Counted from the first letter of the stretch, positions 12,117 to 25,339 are shown. The stretch is 64,000 nucleotides of DNA from Trifolium pratense (GCF_020283565.1 NC_060059.1:5401501-5465500); one strand, 5' to 3'. The notes: generated from the sequence alone by a model not told the origin. Made by a program: numbers and translations.

Positions 12117-13900
12117 TGTTCACCTTGTAATTAGGGTTGGGAATAGGTCCAAAGTCAAGAACTGCTATGAAATTGAAAGATTAATTAGAACCATATAACA
12201 TGGATAATTTAGAGATCCAAATAGCATTCTTCAATTCCATATATGTCCCTGTTGTTCAAGTAGCTTTCATGTCTTCTTTTAATTTTCTTTCTGTTTGCAA
12301 ACTTTGCTGCTTATATATGTTGCCTAGTTACGTTCAATGTTGTGACCGCTTTTTAATATGCAATTTAAATTATTCAATTGGCATATATAAGATGTGTTGT
12401 TATCAACTATAATTTTCTTTTATTTTTATATAAATTCAGTTTTTCTTTCTTTTCAAAATTACTGTGAAAACAAAAGCAAAGTTTTTTCATAATGAGTTAA
12501 ACTGAAGACGGTCACAAACTTAGCTACATGGTCTACTTAAGCATGCTTGAAAGTTAAGCTAAATATGAGATAAGAAACTTAATTACCATAAATTAGTAAA
12601 TTAGGTATCGAGATTAATTAAGCGCCGATCAAAGTCAAACACCACAAGACAAGTAAACCAAGGAAGATATGATCTCTAACTCCGTTCTAGATTAGGCCTA
12701 AGTCCAACTTAGTCCGGTGTTCGACCTAGTAACACGCTGGTTCAAGACCACGTGTTATGCCCAATGGTTATAAAAGTCTTCACTTCTGTAAACGGTCAAC
12801 ATCAGAATGATTGATATTTAATATTAATAATGTCATCTAAGTTGATATTCCAACAATCATCAATGTCGAAGTCGTCACATTCGCACTAACATTAATGGTC
12901 ATGACTCCGCAAATACTTACTTAAACGTTGAAGTATCTTACATATACACTCATCCTCTTCACAACCATTGTCCAGGCGCGGAGTTTCACCTTCCAAAATC
13001 CTTCTAATCAAGTAAGATCATCCTCTAAAATCTAAATTAAGTGCATTCCTATAGTTTTAAAGAACATACTGCTCCTCATGCATTGACAAAAAACGTTTTG
13101 GACTGAGTAAAACCTTGGCGTATGGCGTATAGTGTTGTTAGTTTTCTAGAATGTCGCTTAGCTGAAGTCAATGTACTCGTACAGTACAACCAAACGTTTT
13201 GGACTGAGTAAAAGTAGAACACAAACTATACTATATGTCATTCTTTTTAAACAAATTGTCCAATGAATTATGAAATATTATAAATGCCAGCAAACAAATA
13301 TTTTATATTAATTAATAATAATGTAAATTTATAAAATCATGTTATACTAATCACTTCCTAAGGGTATGAAATTTCGTGGTAGATTGTGGCAACTATTATA
13401 TGAGTAAAATATTGAGTGGGTGAAAACATAAAATGAAAACTAAGATAGGAAGTGAATAAAATAGGACGAAAAGGTTTTGATTTTTTCATATAGTTAGTTA
13501 GTTTTCCTTTTGACTTGATTTTTAACTCATTTTTTTAATTAGTTGGTAGATAGCATATGAAACTTTCAACTCACTTTTATGTTCTGTTGAAACATTATAA
13601 AGGAGTGTAGATTAAAAAACTTTTTTGGTACAACTATTTTTTGGTTTCAAGTTAAAACAGTTTATTACTCTTTCAAATAATCCACAAACAAGGATATTTT
13701 TTTATTAATTTTTAAAAAATGTTACATACTCTACTTCTTTCAAAGGGCATGGATACATTCCCCATTAATATATAGTAGTATATATATAATAAGATAAGAT
13801 TTTCCCGCTCTACTAGCTTCTCGCATGTCCTACGCATTTTCATTTCTACTTTTTCGTTACTTAAGTAGCGGACGTTATAAAAAAAAAATAGGGTGGTTTT
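12117..13900. other. Intergenic with possible LTR-retroelement remnant
   Basis: 12640-13010 ('ggtataaaa'-like motif, 'gtaaacggtcaa', many short C-rich tracts) resembles a worn LTR of a Ty3/gypsy element. No gag or pol coding sequence was found. 13020-13900 has no feature I can support. Confidence 0.3.
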
Positions 13901-14203
13901 TGTCAAATAACCGATTATCCCAAAACCTTAAGGTGTTAGGATAGAGCCATATCAATGGTTTTATATTATTTCTAACACGCCCCCTCACGCAAGAGCCTAC
14001 TTGGGCTTGAAGCGTGGATAATGCATAGGCCCACCTACCATATGCTTAAATTCCACTTTTTAATTAGAAAGTGAGGGGAGCGGGGATCGAACTCTAGACC
14101 ACTTAGTCATAGAGGCTCTGATACCATGTCAAATAACCGATTATCCCAAAACCTTAAGGTGTTAGGATAGAGCCATATCAATGGTTTTATATTATTTCTA
14201 ACA
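13901..14203 (-). mobile_element. Complete TRIM (terminal-repeat retrotransposon in miniature)
   Basis: Two 77-bp direct repeats (13901-13977 and 14127-14203) appear identical and begin and end with the LTR hallmark TG...CA. They flank a 149-bp internal part with no coding capacity. Reading the minus strand, the internal part starts with tggtatcagagcc, the initiator-methionine tRNA primer-binding site. It ends with a purine tract (gcgtgagggggcg) next to the second LTR. A perfect 5-bp target duplication 'gtttt' flanks the whole (13896-13900 and 14204-14208). Such elements move only with proteins supplied by autonomous retrotransposons. Identical LTRs imply recent insertion. Confidence 0.96.
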
Positions 14204-15437
14204 GTTTTGGGGTGTATCCACTATTTAAATAGCGGAACAAATGTATTTTTGTAAATTTGTAGGACGCGCTAGAAAATAAGTACGGTGCCAAAAGAAAATC
14301 TCTAATGATTGGTGGGCCCAAAATAATGAAATGGGCAGTACTTTGTTGTAGATTTGTTATGGGTCAGTGGAGGGCCCAAGATTATGGGTTATAGTTCTTG
14401 CTTCGAGGCATTAAAAGAGGTGTAAATAGCCTATAAGATCTGCAAGAAAAGTAACATTTTGTGATGCTCCAATCATGTATTTCATACAACCCTCCATTAT
14501 GTAGATGATTTTTTAATTTGTTTGCATTTTCTAATATGTCTAATGTGTGTAGAAAAATTGGATATGATCTAGTATTGCACCTCTAAGGATCACAAGTTCA
14601 GATCTTCTATACCTTTGTGTACCAGTGATGTAAATTAGACATTTTGTACCCTTAGTTCAACTGCTATGTGATTGGGCTTGACAATGTAAATGTGCAGCAT
14701 GAAATTTTGGACATTGCCTTGTTCTCTACTACTGTAGCATTTTAGATAAATCTATTTGACTTGACCAATAATGTCGTAAATGTTTGGATTTACGGCGAGC
14801 TTGATAGAATTCGGGTAAACCATTGTGATTTTGCAAAAGCTACAAAGACTCGATATATGTTTGGATTCACGGTGAGTTTGACAGAATTACGATGAGTCAT
14901 TGTGATTTTTGCAAAAGTTACATAGACTTTGTTACATGTTTGGATTTGTTTTGTGGTGTAGCACTTATATGATGAAATAATGAAAATTGCTATAAGCAAA
15001 ATGTACCAGTGTAGGTAATTTAATTTGTAGTATATTTGTTAGGGGTTAGGCTCAACTATATATATAAATTCTTTTTGAATATATATAACATCAATCCTTC
15101 TATCTCTATTCTATTTTCTACCTAATGAGGATTAAAGAGAAAAAGAGATAATAGAAAATTATAAATAACTCTAATACAAATGTGCTGTTAGGAAATATAT
15201 CTAACTTGGTAACATTTATACATAACAAACAACCATTACAACATCTTCACACAAACTAATCCACATAGTACACACATTGAATAGAACAAGAAACTCTACA
15301 CAAGTTGTGTCAATAAATCTCACAAAACTATATTATAAAAACAGAATTATTACTTTGTTTTGAAATCTAAAACAAAAACTCAGAAACATGAAATCCTCAA
15401 CTTTAAATTGTTGGTGTTCTTGCAAAGTGTCTTCTAT
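14204..15437. other. Intergenic downstream of the IQD gene
   Basis: Contains an imperfect tandem duplication (14780-14856 and 14857-14935, landmark 'atgtttggatt', about 78 bp) and AT-rich sequence that probably includes the 3' untranslated part of the IQD transcript. No gene is supported. Confidence 0.45.
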
Positions 15438-17623
15438 TTAGTACCTATCTCCATCTGGCTGCAATCAAAACAACGTAAACAAACGATTAACGACTTAATA
15501 TTTTGCATGATAAAAAGTTAAAAACTAGTGGCATGAAAATAGTTAGTACTACTCACATCATATGCAACAAGGGATCTGCAGTAATTAGTATTTGTGAGCA
15601 TTGTACTTGTCGAGCCACACTCACTATCTTTGAGCGAAACTGCGGATCTATCAAGCTTGATTGACCATGGATAATGGTAATTCTGAGCAGCTGCACCTAC
15701 ATGTGAAGATGACCTTTGCATCCTCACTGGCCTAGGTACATTTCTTCCCTCAACCGAAATTCTTCGTCGGCTTGGTTGCTTCTCAAAAGAATCTGGTCTT
15801 TGTTTTGGTGCACTTTGTGATCTAACTTTAGCCCTTGATGATTCTGTATTAGCCATGTAGCTTGGATATAAAGGGTAATCATAGGACATAGGTTCTGCAT
15901 AAGATGGCCTAGGGAAAGAAAAAGGAAGATTTGAAATTGAACCATCGGTTTTCGATCTTGCAGAATAGCATTGAGGGCTGTTTTGAGCTGTACTGAAACA
16001 ATCTTCAAAATGGCCACTGCCTGTTTTTGGACTCAATTCTGTTAAAACTGATGGAGCTGGTGATACTTTGTAGTTTTCTTCTTTTGAGTAGGAACCATTT
16101 GTGGAATATCTATGTTCAGATTGTTCATAATGTTGTCCATGATTATATACACTGCTGCTTCTGCTTGTAGAGTTACCTTTTGATTCACAAAAGTCCATTT
16201 CCACAATCTTGATGTTGTCCTCCAAGCTTCTGTCCATTTCCTATATGCACAAAACCACAATTCATGACTGTTAGGCACCATCTCATTTTCTTGTACTAAT
16301 TGAGTTTTAAGTATATGTTTGTTAATGCCAATGGTCCATGAAACACTGACACGGACACGTCAATGCGCTGAAACATAGACAGTGATAATAATTTAAGAAA
16401 ATAAAAATAATTATATGTAATCACAAGTGTCAGTGTTAGACACCAACACTTGTCTGACGCTTAGACACGCCTTCAATATAAAGTGTCGGTGCTACATAGA
16501 CAATGACTCAATATAATATTTTTCTAATTAATGCAAAATGAAATTTCTTTATCAGCCTGAAAAAACTCTTGAACTAAACATTGTTTTTCATTCCTTAGAT
16601 AACTTCTAACTATGTTTATGACATGAATTCAGAAAATTTCAATCGTCAAATTACTGATAAAAGATAATTAGTACTAGTAGTTATGGAACTGACATTATAT
16701 ATTTGCCTGAACAAGTCATTTTCCATAGCATTTCTGTGAGTTGATTGATTTGGACTAGGCTTTCCTTCCGACACCATTCGAATCCTTTGAGCACGAGCTC
16801 TAGCTTGTGCTGTGACCAAAGCCTGCATACATCTAAGTGTCGCCTTAGCCTGTTTTCTCACCAAGTGACCCCTTATCAGTGCCTGCAACTTCACTAATCC
16901 TCTTAGAGCACACAATGCCTTTCTTGCCTGCCACACAAACATTCACACATATCAACCATAAGCATTTCACTGCTCTAAATTGTAAAAGCCGGACAAATTT
17001 GAAGGACTAAATTGACCGACCCTTAAATTGTGATGCTAAATTTGTAAAAATGACTTAATTAACTGAAATTGTTCGATTTATGAGACGAAATTGCTATGTC
17101 GCAAATATGAATAACAAAATTGATGGACCGTTATAATTTCAAGGCCTAAAATGCTGATTTACTCAGAAAACTAACTTCATACCAAGTAAGATCGAAAGAC
17201 GCATTGAATTTTAACAGCAGCAGAATCTTCAATACTTCTAGAACTAAAAGTCTCATTTGAACCAGAAGTCAAGCGGATCACAGCAGCCGCAGCTTGTGCA
17301 GCCGCAACCGCTGCATCAGCTGCCGCGGCCGTAGCAACAGCTACAGCCACGGCATGATTCCTCTGCTCATTCTGAATATCAGTGACAGTACTTTGCACTG
17401 TCATTGAAGCAATAACATCTGAGTTATTCAATTCCTTGGAAACTGTTGGTGTAGCTGTTGCTGATGATCTTCTAAAACTCCATCTCTTTTTCTCCTTTGT
17501 TGTTGTTGAAACTGGAGTTGTTGGATTTTCTGTTCCATTTGAGAAATTCTGGTTTTCTTTCTCTTTTTCTTTGTCCTTCTTCCCTGTTAAGAAGTTTTTA
17601 AGCCATTTACCTTTTTTTCCCAT
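15438..17623 (-). CDS. IQ67-domain (IQD) calmodulin-binding protein
   Basis: Four coding exons: 17183-17623, 16694-16927, 15557-16240 and 15438-15458, joining in frame to 459 residues. The N-terminus is basic ([16 protein letters not shown]) and is followed by an Ala-rich stretch. The IQ67 domain spans residues about 134-198: [40 protein letters not shown] and [16 protein letters not shown] phase-0 intron splits it at the position diagnostic of IQD genes. A C-terminal DUF4005 region (about residue 350 on: [20 protein letters not shown]) binds or tracks microtubules in relatives. IQDs recruit calmodulin to microtubules and membranes and influence cell shape. The start could instead be five codons upstream (MFEKK). 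If the last intron is retained, exon 3 reads on to a stop at 15518 with a different 12-residue tail. The gene looks intact. Confidence 0.92.
16310..16505. repeat. Foldback repeat of the gacac/gtgtc family inside an IQD intron
   Basis: 'aacactgacacggacacgtc' and later 'gtgtcagtgttagacacc' / 'cttagacacgcc' form partly inverted copies around an AT-rich middle. Similar sequence recurs at 36410-36590 and 59150-59300, so this looks like a dispersed non-autonomous element lying in the intron between exons 2 and 3. Confidence 0.5.
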
Positions 17624-17639
17624 CTTTTTCTCAAACAAG

Positions 17640-19670
17640 TACCTAGTAAACTAAAATGGATTACGTAGTAGCAACAACCTATAAGAAAGTTGCAACATGA
17701 ATTTATTTGTAGATCTCTTAGTGTCACATTATTATAAATATATATAACATTATTTGACAGCCTAAACTCACTGTTGCATCAAATCTTTTTTGCACTAAAT
17801 GTTAACTTCCATTTCTAGATTATGTAAGGGCCACCATGGCATCTAATCATAGAAAAAATAATATTTTCATATCAAAATTTTGATGTAAAATACGATATTC
17901 TTTGATTTTTGTCTGTATAAAAACATATACGGTGTTACATAATGTAATTTGATGTTGAAGCTCGACGCAGTATTTAACTATATCCGTTGATTTGATATTA
18001 GACGGAATTTCACATAAGATTTAACTTATTTACACCATTTTAATTGTTCGATTGAAATTGGATGGTTGAGATCAATAACTGCGTTAACGTAGTTACTGCT
18101 TTGAATCTGATTCTTTTGTATAACTCTCAATGTAAAGGTAAATTCATTGACAAGAAAAAAGAGATTCCTTGCCCTCCAAAGTGTAAAAGAATTTTTATAT
18201 TCCCATGCTGTCCCCACACTGACAGTAAAGGGTTAAGTGGCTGTAAAGGGTGTTTTGGTGATTTCAAAAGTAGGTTAATATGGGATGGGGTGGATCAGAA
18301 AGCATGTGAAAATAGGTGAAGAACATGCAGCATACGTGTTAATTACTCAAATTAATTTGTGTTTAAGAGTTGGTGGATATATTGTAGGGGTCTTGAATTA
18401 TAGAAAATTTGAGGGAACCATTATAATGTGATTGAGTAGGGGTCCTTAGAATGTGCACGTGCCCATCCTATCCGTGTAGTCAAGATTTATTACTTCCTTT
18501 TCATTATTTTAGACAATGGAGAAGACAAAAATAGAAACAACAAAGACGGAGCTGTTAAAGTTCATAGAGAAACATAAAGTAACGGCATTTATAAGAAGAA
18601 TAAAATGCACTTAAGAGAGTTAGACCAACCATGATTTAAAAACGTCTTCAAAGGAGACGTCATATTTAGCTAATCAATCGGGATATTTATTAAGAACGTC
18701 TTTCTTTTAATTGTTTTCGATTATCTTTTCTTTATTTGTGTGATATAATAAATAAATAAATAAATATATCATTCATAATAGAATGAATATGGAGTAATAA
18801 TATGTAGTACAATGCTCAATAAATTGTACACAAGTTGACAAAAGGGACAAAGTGTGATAAACATTGCTATATCAAAAAAAAAAAAAAAAAAGGATTGATA
18901 TTGCTATAAACATTGGTGAACATCAAATTAATAGAGCTAGGTCCCATCTTACTCATAATAGAGTAGTAATTAATTTGCATATAGTTTTGAAGGATATAAT
19001 TTCATATACAAACCATTAGTTGGCATTGAAAGTCACATGGCATGTTTACATGCTCCCTCATTTGACTAGGTGTCCTGTTGGAGGAAACACTTCCTTTGGA
19101 ATTTTCCTCATTTCCTTCTCATGATATCTCCCCCTAATTATGTTGATTGTAATTTATAAACCGAAATAAGGTTAAATAGTACATTGTACATATATGGTAA
19201 ATGTAAGTTTACATATGCAAATATATTTCTTGGATCTTCAACTTAATGATTCAATGAATCCAGCTCAAAAGTCCAAAACCATGAAATGAGTATAGGATAG
19301 GCCAGTGATGCATTTTCTTGGAAAGTTCTTATATACACTCCTATAAGACATGTTTAGAACATAATCTGATCTCTTAATGCAGAAGATCCTCTCTAAGTGG
19401 GCCAAATAGGAGAGTCCATAGTTTTGAGTTCTCTACTCACCCATGTGAATGTAGTCTACATATTCCTTCAATTTCAAAGACATTCTGTTATATTCGATCA
19501 TTACATAATAATACTTGATTTAAAACAAAATAATAGAGATTAAAGGGTTAATTGTTTATTACCCTGCTAATTAGAATACAAAAGTATGGGACAATACAAT
19601 GCACAAGTGTTGAATTAAACAACTTTGGAAAATCTTTTATATATAGTTAGTGATTCTAAATTCTAATGGT
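17640..19670. other. IQD upstream region and intergenic spacer
   Basis: 17640-18000 should contain the IQD leader and promoter, but I see no decisive TATA box. 18060-18330 has short open frames of no recognisable family. The rest is AT-rich with simple tracts such as an A-run at about 18874-18891. Confidence 0.4.
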
Positions 19671-20940
19671 GCTCACATGAGTTTCAAAAAGAACTTGATT
19701 GATTGGAGATAAAGGATTCCATTTCAACCTTTTGTTTAAGGCAAATATTATTTAAACATAATTTTTTAACAAAAATACAACAAAACTACGAGATGGAATT
19801 TCTAGTAAGTATACTAATTATCGTCAAGTAGTAAGAATGTCGAACATGATGATTGTTTTCGAATCACAACAAATAGTTGAATCATGACTTAAATGTAAAA
19901 GTAAAGTAAACGGGGGTTTGCATGGATAATTCTTGTAGGAATGTTTTTCGAGAATAAATTTGAGGTTCAAAGGAAATTGGAAAGATGATTGGACCTTTGA
20001 GTTCATCCAACTACAAATATCTTGCTAATCTCTAGCATTTCAACAAATTACTCAATTGAATTCATGATTGGATTAATAAAAAATGATTATGTCCAATGTC
20101 TTGGAATCATAATTCTCTCCTTTAATCATGAATTCCTAATTTCTTTGTAGAATTTATGATTAAGTGAGGGTTTTGAAACTTTAATCCTTCAATCTCAATT
20201 AACAAGTCAAAATCTCTAAAGAGAATGTTAATTGAACAACTATCCCTAAATCCACAATTCATTTCTATTCTCATAGTAAATAAACAATTGAAAGCATCAC
20301 ATAGTTGGCCAAATCATGCAAAGCATTAAACAAGAGGAATAATTGTATGAAATCAACTTCATAATCCATTGAGAATGCTTATAAAAGATCACATAGTTTC
20401 AAGATACAATGTAATTAAATGAAAATAGGATTGAAATGTGTCTCCACGCCAAAAAAGAGGTGTTTGAATTTTCTAAAAAATGAAAAAAAATCATGATTTT
20501 TGTTTCAGTCTTTTTGTTTGCGGGGTGGATGCTGTAGGAAAAAATTGGAGGCAGATTTCGGAAGATATCATAGACTCGCATTTGTGCCACGCGCCAGATT
20601 TGCTGCAACCCGCACAACCCTGCAACCAACAACCCACGCCACGCGTGAGATGAACTGTGTCACGTGCAGTGATGAAAATGAAGATCTTGCGCTGCGCGCC
20701 ACCTGAGCTGCGCCCCGCGCAACAATCCACTTCCGAAGGCGAATTCATTAAATAATTATTTAGCAATTGTGTTGCGTGCCACATCTCATGCGCCAGGCGC
20801 AGACAAAAATGAAATCTTTACTTGTTTTCATTCTCTTTCTTGCAATACAAGCTATCTCTTTTATCCATGGATTTTCTCTTATTCTTAAGCTAAAAACATT
20901 AAAAAAAACTCCTAATTTAACTTGAATTAACCTAGGATTA
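19671..20940 (-). mobile_element. Possible non-coding part of a decayed LTR retroelement, with GC-rich island
   Basis: Within AT-rich DNA, 20515-20830 is strikingly GC-rich, with many 'gcgc' motifs ('gcgctgcgcgccacc', 'cgccccgcgc', 'gcgccaggcgc'). Composition and style resemble untranslated parts of legume LTR retroelements. No LTR pair, primer site or protein domain was found, so this is an inference from composition. Confidence 0.3.
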
Positions 20941-21238
20941 AGTAGATTGACATGAAGTCATCAATACACTTTTTGCTTTTTTTTTAATATTTGTTGCGCG
21001 TCTCGATATCCGTGATATGAGTGGATAAAGTACGATTGGAGCTTGAGTGGGAAATTGTTGTCTTCCATTCATACCTAGAAGCAAATCGATGCATGAATGC
21101 TTTAACGACTTTAGGATGCTTATTGGATGGTAACACTTTGTTTTTTGAGGCGTGCCCATATCAGATTAGGTAATTGTCAGTATCTGATGCTATGGGGTTC
21201 ACCAACCCCCCGTTTGATTTCTTTGTAAATTGTTTTCT

Positions 21239-21473
21239 GATGTTTTCTCTCCCCACCCCCCGTGATTCTTTTATACCCCCCAATATTCCGATTTTGCCCT
21301 TACAAAAAACTTCGGTTCGCAGAAACCGAATTTTTTCTAGTACAAATTCAGAGTAAATTTCGGTTTTCAAGGCAAAAAAAACTTCGATTTCTATAAACCG
21401 AAGTTTTTTGCAAGGGTAAAATTGGAAATTCAGGGGGTATAAAAGAATCACGGGGGTGGGGAGAGAAAACATC
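21239..21473. mobile_element. Mutator-type MITE with 9-bp target-site duplication
   Basis: Terminal inverted repeats of about 80 bp: left from 21239 (gatgttttctctccccaccc), right ending 21473 (gggtggggagagaaaacatc). Perfect 9-bp duplications 'ttgttttct' lie at 21230-21238 and 21474-21482. Long inverted repeats plus a 9-bp duplication are the signature of Mutator-like elements. At 235 bp it cannot encode a transposase. The ends are related to those of the larger element at 47928-48756. Confidence 0.93.
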
Positions 21474-21940
21474 TTGTTTTCTACCCTAGCCTTTAGCCCT
21501 CTTTGCTATAAAAAATAAAAAAATAAAAAAAAAATTACTTGGGCATAATAACTATGGATTGGGCCTTATATATATCGGGTCCTCCTCTCTTGCCTTGTCA
21601 TGCCCAAGAAGAATTTTAGCAAGTTTGTGAAAATTTCTCTTTAGGCCCTCCACATTTCTTTTAGGTCCTATATATTGGATCTTACTCTTTTCTTTTTTCT
21701 ATATAAAAAAAAAATTTAAATGTATATTTAAAAACAAAAAAAAAATCTGATTTTCAAGTTTTTTTAATTACCAAAAAATTAAAAATTCAACCAATATTTT
21801 TTAATTAGCCATGGTTTAGCTGGTACCACCAATTCAACCAAGATGTACTCGTTTGGATTCAAGATGTACCACCAATTCTCCCTTGATGTCATCATGTTAA
21901 TAAAAAATGGCTCGGTATGTTAACGAATTGCTATACTACA

Positions 21941-22024
21941 GAAATAAGACTTCGTAAATTCATAAATTTGAGAACGGAAAAAGAAATAAGACTTCGTAAA
22001 TTCAGAAATTTGAGAACGGAAAAA
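21941..22024 (+). repeat. 42-bp tandem duplication
   Basis: 'gaaataagacttcgtaaatt' starts at 21941 and again at 21983. The two 42-bp copies differ at about one base. Confidence 0.85.
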
Positions 22025-23230
22025 GAACGGGAAAAAATCATAATGTTGATTTTATTTGTGAAGCAACAAATACCAACTCTAATTAGAGTCCCGTGTTTAA
22101 AAACTTACTGTGCGATTGGCTGAAGCTCGAATTTATTGCTTCACAAAAGTCATGTCCAAATTGCATAGGAATGCGAGAATTATCGTCGCAACGTACCACC
22201 AAACACATGTACTTAATGATCAAATGTATCTTGTTACCTTCGTTTTTGGGACGCCCTGTTCTCCACGTCTATCGCGGTGTTGTGTGTCATTGCCTCATTA
22301 GTATACTAGTAAAAGTGTGTTACACTCAAATAAACAAAAATGACATTTTCCGCTCAATATTTTACCTAATTAAGTGTTAAATCGGATTTAAATCATTCAC
22401 ACAAAATCGACTTATAAAATAAAGAGTATCACACTTTATAAATTTTATCTTTATCATATTTAAGACTTGAGTTTTTCTCAAAACCAATTCGGCTTGTCCC
22501 AGTTGCATATCTGAATTTTCCAGCATTTGAGTAAAATACCTAAACACCTAATTTGAGTACCAAAAAAATCAAAGGAAAAAAAAAAAAAAATCAATTCCCA
22601 CTCACCCAAAGAACAGTTATGATGCTGTAGTACAGCATTGTCTCTCAATTTTGGGCTATCCTTTTAAGAACCACCTGTTTCTTTGTGGACCAAAAAAATG
22701 GGGCCATAGTAAGAATAACACATTAAAATTTCTTCACAAAAATATTTGCAATTTGCCACATCCTAGAACATTACACTCACCAAAAGCCAAAATTAAAGCA
22801 TTATTGCTCTCATGTGGACATGAATATCAATCACATATTTTAAATCATTAGCAATGTCCATGTAGAGTCATTGAAATTGGAATTTGGATTCATCTGCGCT
22901 AGCAGGTTTTTTCGCATTCACACAGTCAATCACATCAGTAATTGTTGGATCGAGATTTCACGGTATAAATTTTAAAACTCGAATTTTAAAACTATTTAAA
23001 ATCTACATCGTTTGATTTTGATCCAACGACTACTAATGCGACAACTATTTAAACTCGAATTCTAAAATTTGTCCCCTCTAAGTCATGGTATTTACCAAGA
23101 GGTAACTACTAACTAGTATATTGTCCCAATCTAGCACGCAACCATCAATCAAAACTTGGATGCATTATTTTTAGTGGGTCTGAGCAATAAATTGTGATGA
23201 GAATAATTAAGCATAGGTAAAGAGGAGTAA
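22025..23230. other. Spacer and promoter region of the RING gene
   Basis: No coding feature is supported. The last few hundred bases should hold the promoter and leader of the RING-H2 gene; no clear TATA box was identified. Confidence 0.4.
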
Positions 23231-24559
23231 ATGGCTGGTAGGTTACCTGGTGTTGGATTGTCACCAAGAAAAAGATCAGAAAATCATCACAACAGACATG
23301 AACACTATGTTACCTACAGAGACTCTTCCTATCTAAGGGAATCATTGGAGACACCATGGACTTCAATGACTACTACCTTAGATGAAAGTGCTTTCAAAGC
23401 CAAACAAAGGCTTCAGAAGAAACTTGGTTATTCTCCCAGGTATATATCTTTTCCATCTTCCATTCCAAGACATCCACTAAAAAAAATTAGATAAAAATTA
23501 AATTGGTTATTCTTAATTTTTAGAATTGTCTAGGCTTTTATGTAATTTTCCACATGTTCCTTATGCACTCTAACATGTCTTGTATAATCTCTCTAAATTT
23601 AAGGAAATCAAGGATGATTCACATGATTTAATTTTTGTTTTGATTTAATATGGTCCTATATTCAACCAGTTATGATGAGTTATGAGGTCATTCTTCATAC
23701 TTCATGGCTATAAGAATCCTAGCTACCATCTAACCTAGCTTTGTGGCTATAGACATATGTCTATTATCCAATTAAATTATTGTCTAAATTATTTCCAAAA
23801 TACTAAAAATGATTTAATACCAAGAAAACTTTTATAAAATATTTATAAGTTTTGCATATAATAACATATTTTTTAACATCAAAGTTAATCTTGACATGGC
23901 CAGTGTTAATGAGTTTTTTTTTATGACGAATTATTCTAAAAAATCCAAGTTTAATTTTTGAGAAATTTTTTTTTTTTACCTAGTTAATACCAAAAAAAGA
24001 AAAGTTAGTCCAAACATATGACATATCTATTACTTTGAGAAATGGTCGGGACAATATGCACTATGTAGTCAACACTAGATAACCGTCCAATCAAGATTAA
24101 ACCCTTCATGTTTTAATATAGTTTTTTAATTTGTTTAATATTAAATTTTGAGATAAAATATGTATTATCCGATCTTAATTGGATGGTCCATAATCTGATC
24201 TATTACTCTGCTTGTATGGGCTTATAAGTTATAATTACTGATGAATAATTAGCTGATTTTCTTATGACAGGTCAATTGAACAAAATCCCAAAAAAGAAGG
24301 AAAAGAAAGTAAAAGCAAATTCAACAAGAAAGATACAGGACTAGGTAGGAAGTTACTAGAAAGTTCATGGTTATTACGTGGAAACAAGTTTAAGAAAGAT
24401 ACAAAAGTTTGTGCTGTGTGCTTAGAAGATTTTCATCAAGATGAAGAAGTTATGAACCTTTCTTGCTCACATAAGTATCATTCAGCATGTCTTATCCCTT
24501 GGCTTGAAAAACACCCTCACTGTCCTTATTGTAGAACCATGGTTGTGCCAAGTGATTAG
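23231..24559 (+). CDS. Small RING-H2 E3 ubiquitin ligase
   Basis: Two exons, 23231-23439 and 24271-24559, joined within an Arg codon (cag|gtatat ... gacag|gtcaat), give 165 residues. The C-terminal RING-H2 domain has all eight zinc ligands in the canonical C3H2C3 order: C117, C120, C135, H137, H140, C143, C154, C157. The Trp after the sixth ligand (IPWLEKH), which usually contacts the E2 enzyme, is present. Such proteins transfer ubiquitin from an E2 to specific targets. The N-terminal half is basic and shows no transmembrane helix, so the protein is probably soluble in cytosol or nucleus. The 831-bp intron is AT-rich. The substrate and exact subfamily are unknown. Confidence 0.92.
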
Positions 24560-25320
24560 TTTTTTGTGCTGTTCTTTTGCAAATTTGAACAGAGTTCTCT
24601 GTTTATTTTTTCCTCCTTCATGTTTTTGATCATTGGTCATGTATAATTTATGATCAAAGTGGTGAGTGTTACTTTGTATATATTATGTTATATTTGCTCT
24701 CTTGGAAGGTGGATTTTTAATCCTAAATAATGTTGAGAATTGTTTGCTTATATCCATAATTAAACATGGTTACAACTACAACCATTGATTTCCTCAATTT
24801 ACATTTTATTACTCATTACTCACTTCAGAGGATCCGAATCCAATAATAGTTATGTAGTGCGTTTTGTTTTAAAATGACTATTTTGGATGCTTGTGGTTAG
24901 AAAAGAAAGGAGGATTGCAAGATAACTTGGTGAAAACTTGGAAAACTAAAATACATTTCTTGCTGAAAGAGTAGAGATTTTCTTAACATACAAGGAACCT
25001 ATCAAACTATAGTACTTGGACTAATGTTAAAGTGATATACAAGAAAAGAATTAACAACTAATAGTATAACCTCAAGTTTTTCCAACAATTTAATTTTTAT
25101 CAAGAGATAATCAAATCAGCTGAAACCATTAAGTCAAAGTGCAAAATTACAGCAAACTATACTAATTAAGAAAATTATATCAATTCAGTGATAAGTTACA
25201 TTACTCAAGAAACCTATGGTGTGATGCTTGTACTAGATGGATCAAATATAGAATCTCCTCATAAAAGAACTGGGCCAGGCCTAAAGCTACAGAAATATTG
25301 TTTTTTAGGCCTCAAAAAAT
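24560..25320. other. RING gene 3' region and spacer
   Basis: AT-rich; no gene is supported. The RING transcript's untranslated tail probably occupies the first few hundred bases. Confidence 0.4.
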
Positions 25321-25339
25321 CCAAAAATATCTATGATTT

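Noticed and set aside
17382..17654. Plus-strand 90-codon frame
   Set aside because: Antisense shadow of IQD exon 1, which has firm family evidence.
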